DNA of 6,500 nucleotides from UBA1189 sp045654565 (GTDB lineage: Bacteria; Bacteroidota; Bacteroidia; Bacteroidales; Bacteroidaceae): NCBI GenBank assembly GCA_045654565.1, contig JAZONP010000197.1, positions 1 to 6,500 on the forward strand. Direction: 5' to 3'. The notes under the pieces were generated by a model. It saw only the letters and a program-made list of their open reading frames with translations, made no database searches and was not told the origin of the DNA. Numbering within the stretch: the first letter of the stretch is position 1; each line of letters starts with the position of its first letter. This document shows positions 4,449 through 6,500 of the stretch, in pieces. Made by a program: the position numbers and the translations under genes.

Positions 4449-6500
4449 TTACAAGTCTTTACCGTGGCAGTTCTTGAACTTCTTGCCGCTACCGCAGGGA
4501 CAAGGGTCGTTGCGGCCTACGGTGTGCTCGGCACGGATGGGCTCGCGACGCTGGGCGCGGGTGTCGTTCTGTGCTGCTGCCTGCTGGTTGCGGTCAGTGA
4601 GCTCGGTCTTGTTCTCTTGATACTGCTGACGGCGCTGTGCACGGGTCTCAACGGGAGCTTCGCGCACCTGCTCTGGCTCGCGCATGGGAATCTGTCCGCG
4701 CATGAGGATGGATAAGGTCTTGTCATTGATCTTATTTACCATAGCGTCGAAGAGGTTTACCGACTCAAGCTTGTAGATCAAGAGGGGGTCTTTCTGCTCG
4801 TAGCTGGCGTTGCGTACCGAGTGCTTCAGTTCGTCGAGCTCGCGGAGGTTCTCCTTCCATGCGTCATCGATGACATGGAGCATGATGGCCTTTTCGAAGG
4901 CTTTCACCACCTCCTTACAATCGCTTTCGTAGGCTGCCTTGAGGTCGACAGGAATTTGGTATACGCGTTTGCCATCGGTGATGGGCACGAGGATACGCTC
5001 AAAGCGCATGCCATCGCGCTCGTAAACCTGCTTGATGACGGGGCTGGCAATCTGTGCCAAGCGGTCCATCTTGGCCTTGAAGTTTGCCATGGCTTCGTTG
5101 AAGGTGCGCTCTACGAGTTCGCCACGCTTCTTGCTGTTTTCATACTCCTGCTCTGTGAAGGGGCACTCGAGGGCCATGACGCGGAAGAGCTCCATGCGGA
5201 TGCCTTCGTAGTCGCCCAGCTCGAGGATGCGCTCACAGCGATCCCATATCATGTTGGCAAGGTCCATGCCGATGCGCTCACCCATGAGGGCGTGGCGGCG
5301 CTTGGTGTAGATGACGGTACGCTGCTTGTTCATCACGTCGTCATATTCGAGTAGGTGCTTACGTGTACCGAAGTGGTTCTCCTCGACTTTCTTCTGTGCG
5401 TTTTCAATGCTCTTGGAAATCATCTTGTGCTCCAGCATTTCGCCCTCTTGGAAGCCGAGTTTATCCATCACGCTAGCGATGCGGTCGGCAGCAAAGAGGC
5501 GCATGAGGTTATCCTCGAGTGATACAAAGAATACCGATGAACCTACGTCGCCCTGACGGCCGGCACGACCACGTAGCTGGCGGTCTACACGACGGCTCTC
5601 GTGGCGTTCGGTGCCGATGATGGCAAGACCACCGGCTGCCTTCACCTCGTCGGTGAGCTTGATATCGGTACCACGACCCGCCATGTTGGTGGCGATGGTC
5701 ACGGTGCCCTTCTGTCCGGCCTTGGCCACGATGTCGGCCTCCTTCTGGTGTAGTTTAGCGTTGAGCACGTTGTGAGGAATCTTGCGCATGGTGAGCATAC
5801 GGCTGAGCAACTCACTGATCTCTACCGATGTGGTACCCACGAGCACGGGGCGTCCCTCGGCCACCATCTTCTCCACCTCAGCGATAACGGCATTATACTT
5901 CTCACGCTGGGTCTTGTAGATGCGATCGTTCATGTCGTTACGTGCGATGGGGCGGTTGGTGGGGATCACTACCACGTCGAGCTTGTAGATATCCCACAAC
6001 TCGCCTGCCTCGGTCTCGGCCGTACCAGTCATACCCGACAGCTTGTGATACATACGGAAGTAGTTCTGCAGAGTGATGGTCGCGAAAGTCTGCGATGCTG
6101 CCTCCACCTTCACGCGCTCCTTAGCCTCAATGGCCTGGTGCAAGCCGTCACTGTAGCGGCGACCCTCCATGATACGTCCGGTCTGCTCGTCGACGATCTT
6201 CACCTCGCCCGCTTCGGTCACGATATACTCGGTGTTCTTCTCGAACATGGTGTAGGCCTTGAGCAACTGGTTGATAGTATGTACGCGCTCGCTCTTGATG
6301 GCATAGTTGGTAAAGAGCTCGTCCTTCTTCTGCAGCAGCTCCTCACCTTCGAGTCCGCTACCCTCAAGAGCCGACATCTCTGATGCGATGTCGGGTAGCA
6401 CGAAGAGGGTGGGGTCGGCCGCATTACCGGTGATGAGCTCGATACCCTTGTCGGTGAGGTCTACGCTATTCATCTTCTCGTCGATGACGAAGTAGAGCAC
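4449..6500 (-). CDS. secA: Protein translocase motor SecA, C-terminal part (5' partial)
   Basis: SecA is the ATPase that pushes preproteins through SecYEG. The 683 visible residues run off the window end; the family in Bacteroidota is about 1,100 residues, so the first ATPase domain and much of the preprotein-binding domain are missing. The first visible codon is GTG inside the gene, not a start. In order one sees the end of the preprotein-binding domain (to about 90), EYIVTEAGEVKIVDEQTGR (91-109), LSGMTGTAETEAGE (154-167) opening the second motor domain, TSVEISELL (224-232), ATNMAGRGTDIKL (270-282) and the arginine-finger motif QLRGRAGRQGD (308-318). The scaffold and wing domains follow, with DDAWKENLRELDELK near 545-559. 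A Gln/Arg-rich linker (about 605-660) leads to the zinc-binding SEC-C tail, with C667, C669, C678 and H679 all present. All key residues in the visible part are intact. The lipoprotein gene follows on the same strand after about 98 bp. Confidence 0.97.
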   Translation of the reverse strand: MLYFVIDEKMNSVDLTDKGIELITGNAADPTLFVLPDIASEMSALEGSGLEGEELLQKKDELFTNYAIKSERVHTINQLLKAYTMFEKNTEYIVTEAGEVKIVDEQTGRIMEGRRYSDGLHQAIEAKERVKVEAASQTFATITLQNYFRMYHKLSGMTGTAETEAGELWDIYKLDVVVIPTNRPIARNDMNDRIYKTQREKYNAVIAEVEKMVAEGRPVLVGTTSVEISELLSRMLTMRKIPHNVLNAKLHQKEADIVAKAGQKGTVTIATNMAGRGTDIKLTDEVKAAGGLAIIGTERHESRRVDRQLRGRAGRQGDVGSSVFFVSLEDNLMRLFAADRIASVMDKLGFQEGEMLEHKMISKSIENAQKKVEENHFGTRKHLLEYDDVMNKQRTVIYTKRRHALMGERIGMDLANMIWDRCERILELGDYEGIRMELFRVMALECPFTEQEYENSKKRGELVERTFNEAMANFKAKMDRLAQIASPVIKQVYERDGMRFERILVPITDGKRVYQIPVDLKAAYESDCKEVVKAFEKAIMLHVIDDAWKENLRELDELKHSVRNASYEQKDPLLIYKLESVNLFDAMVNKINDKTLSILMRGQIPMREPEQVREAPVETRAQRRQQYQENKTELTDRNQQAAAQNDTRAQRREPIRAEHTVGRNDPCPCGSGKKFKNCHGKDL

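Noticed and set aside
4821..5354. Open frame of 177 codons on the plus strand opposite secA
   Set aside because: Same pattern of Leu/Val/His/Asp-rich antisense translation of a conserved gene; no leader, motif or spacing that suggests a real gene.
5772..6383. Open frame of 203 codons on the plus strand opposite secA
   Set aside because: It mirrors the most conserved SecA motor region; composition and lack of domains mark it as a shadow.

Overview
The window looks like ordinary chromosome of a Bacteroidota species, most likely a Bacteroidales member such as Prevotella or Bacteroides. The evidence is start codons with no Shine-Dalgarno but A/T-rich leaders, a SecA of Bacteroidota type, a lipoprotein resembling a Bacteroidota-only family (DUF6340), a PotA with a lengthened C-terminus, and intergenic spacers filled with short repeats. 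This assignment rests on recognition, not on a search.

Layout. On the plus strand, positions 2-3139 hold three genes of a spermidine/putrescine-type ABC importer: potA (ATPase, 5' end outside the window), potB and potC (the two permeases). A hairpin at 3331-3354 with a T-rich tail probably ends this operon. On the minus strand, facing it, secA (N-terminal part outside the window, stop at 4449) is followed by a gene for a small predicted lipoprotein (3382-4350). The two transcription units converge on 3140-3381.

How the genes work together. PotA would energise the PotB/PotC channel in the inner membrane. The substrate-binding protein PotD that such an importer needs is not encoded after potC in this window, so it lies elsewhere or has been lost. 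SecA is the motor of the general secretion pathway. The lipoprotein downstream would itself be a Sec substrate, but nothing here shows a functional link.

The most notable material is in the spacers. Each gene junction carries a different kind of repeat: a purine/pyrimidine repeat array between potA and potB, small palindromes between potB and potC, a 76-bp tandem duplication that starts inside the end of potC, and a 28-bp-arm inverted repeat between secA and the lipoprotein gene. Two of these overlap coding sequence: the potC tail and stop codon lie within the duplicated unit, and the likely start codon of the lipoprotein lies within the inverted repeat. I found no RNA genes, CRISPR array, insertion sequence with a transposase, or convincing new multi-gene system.
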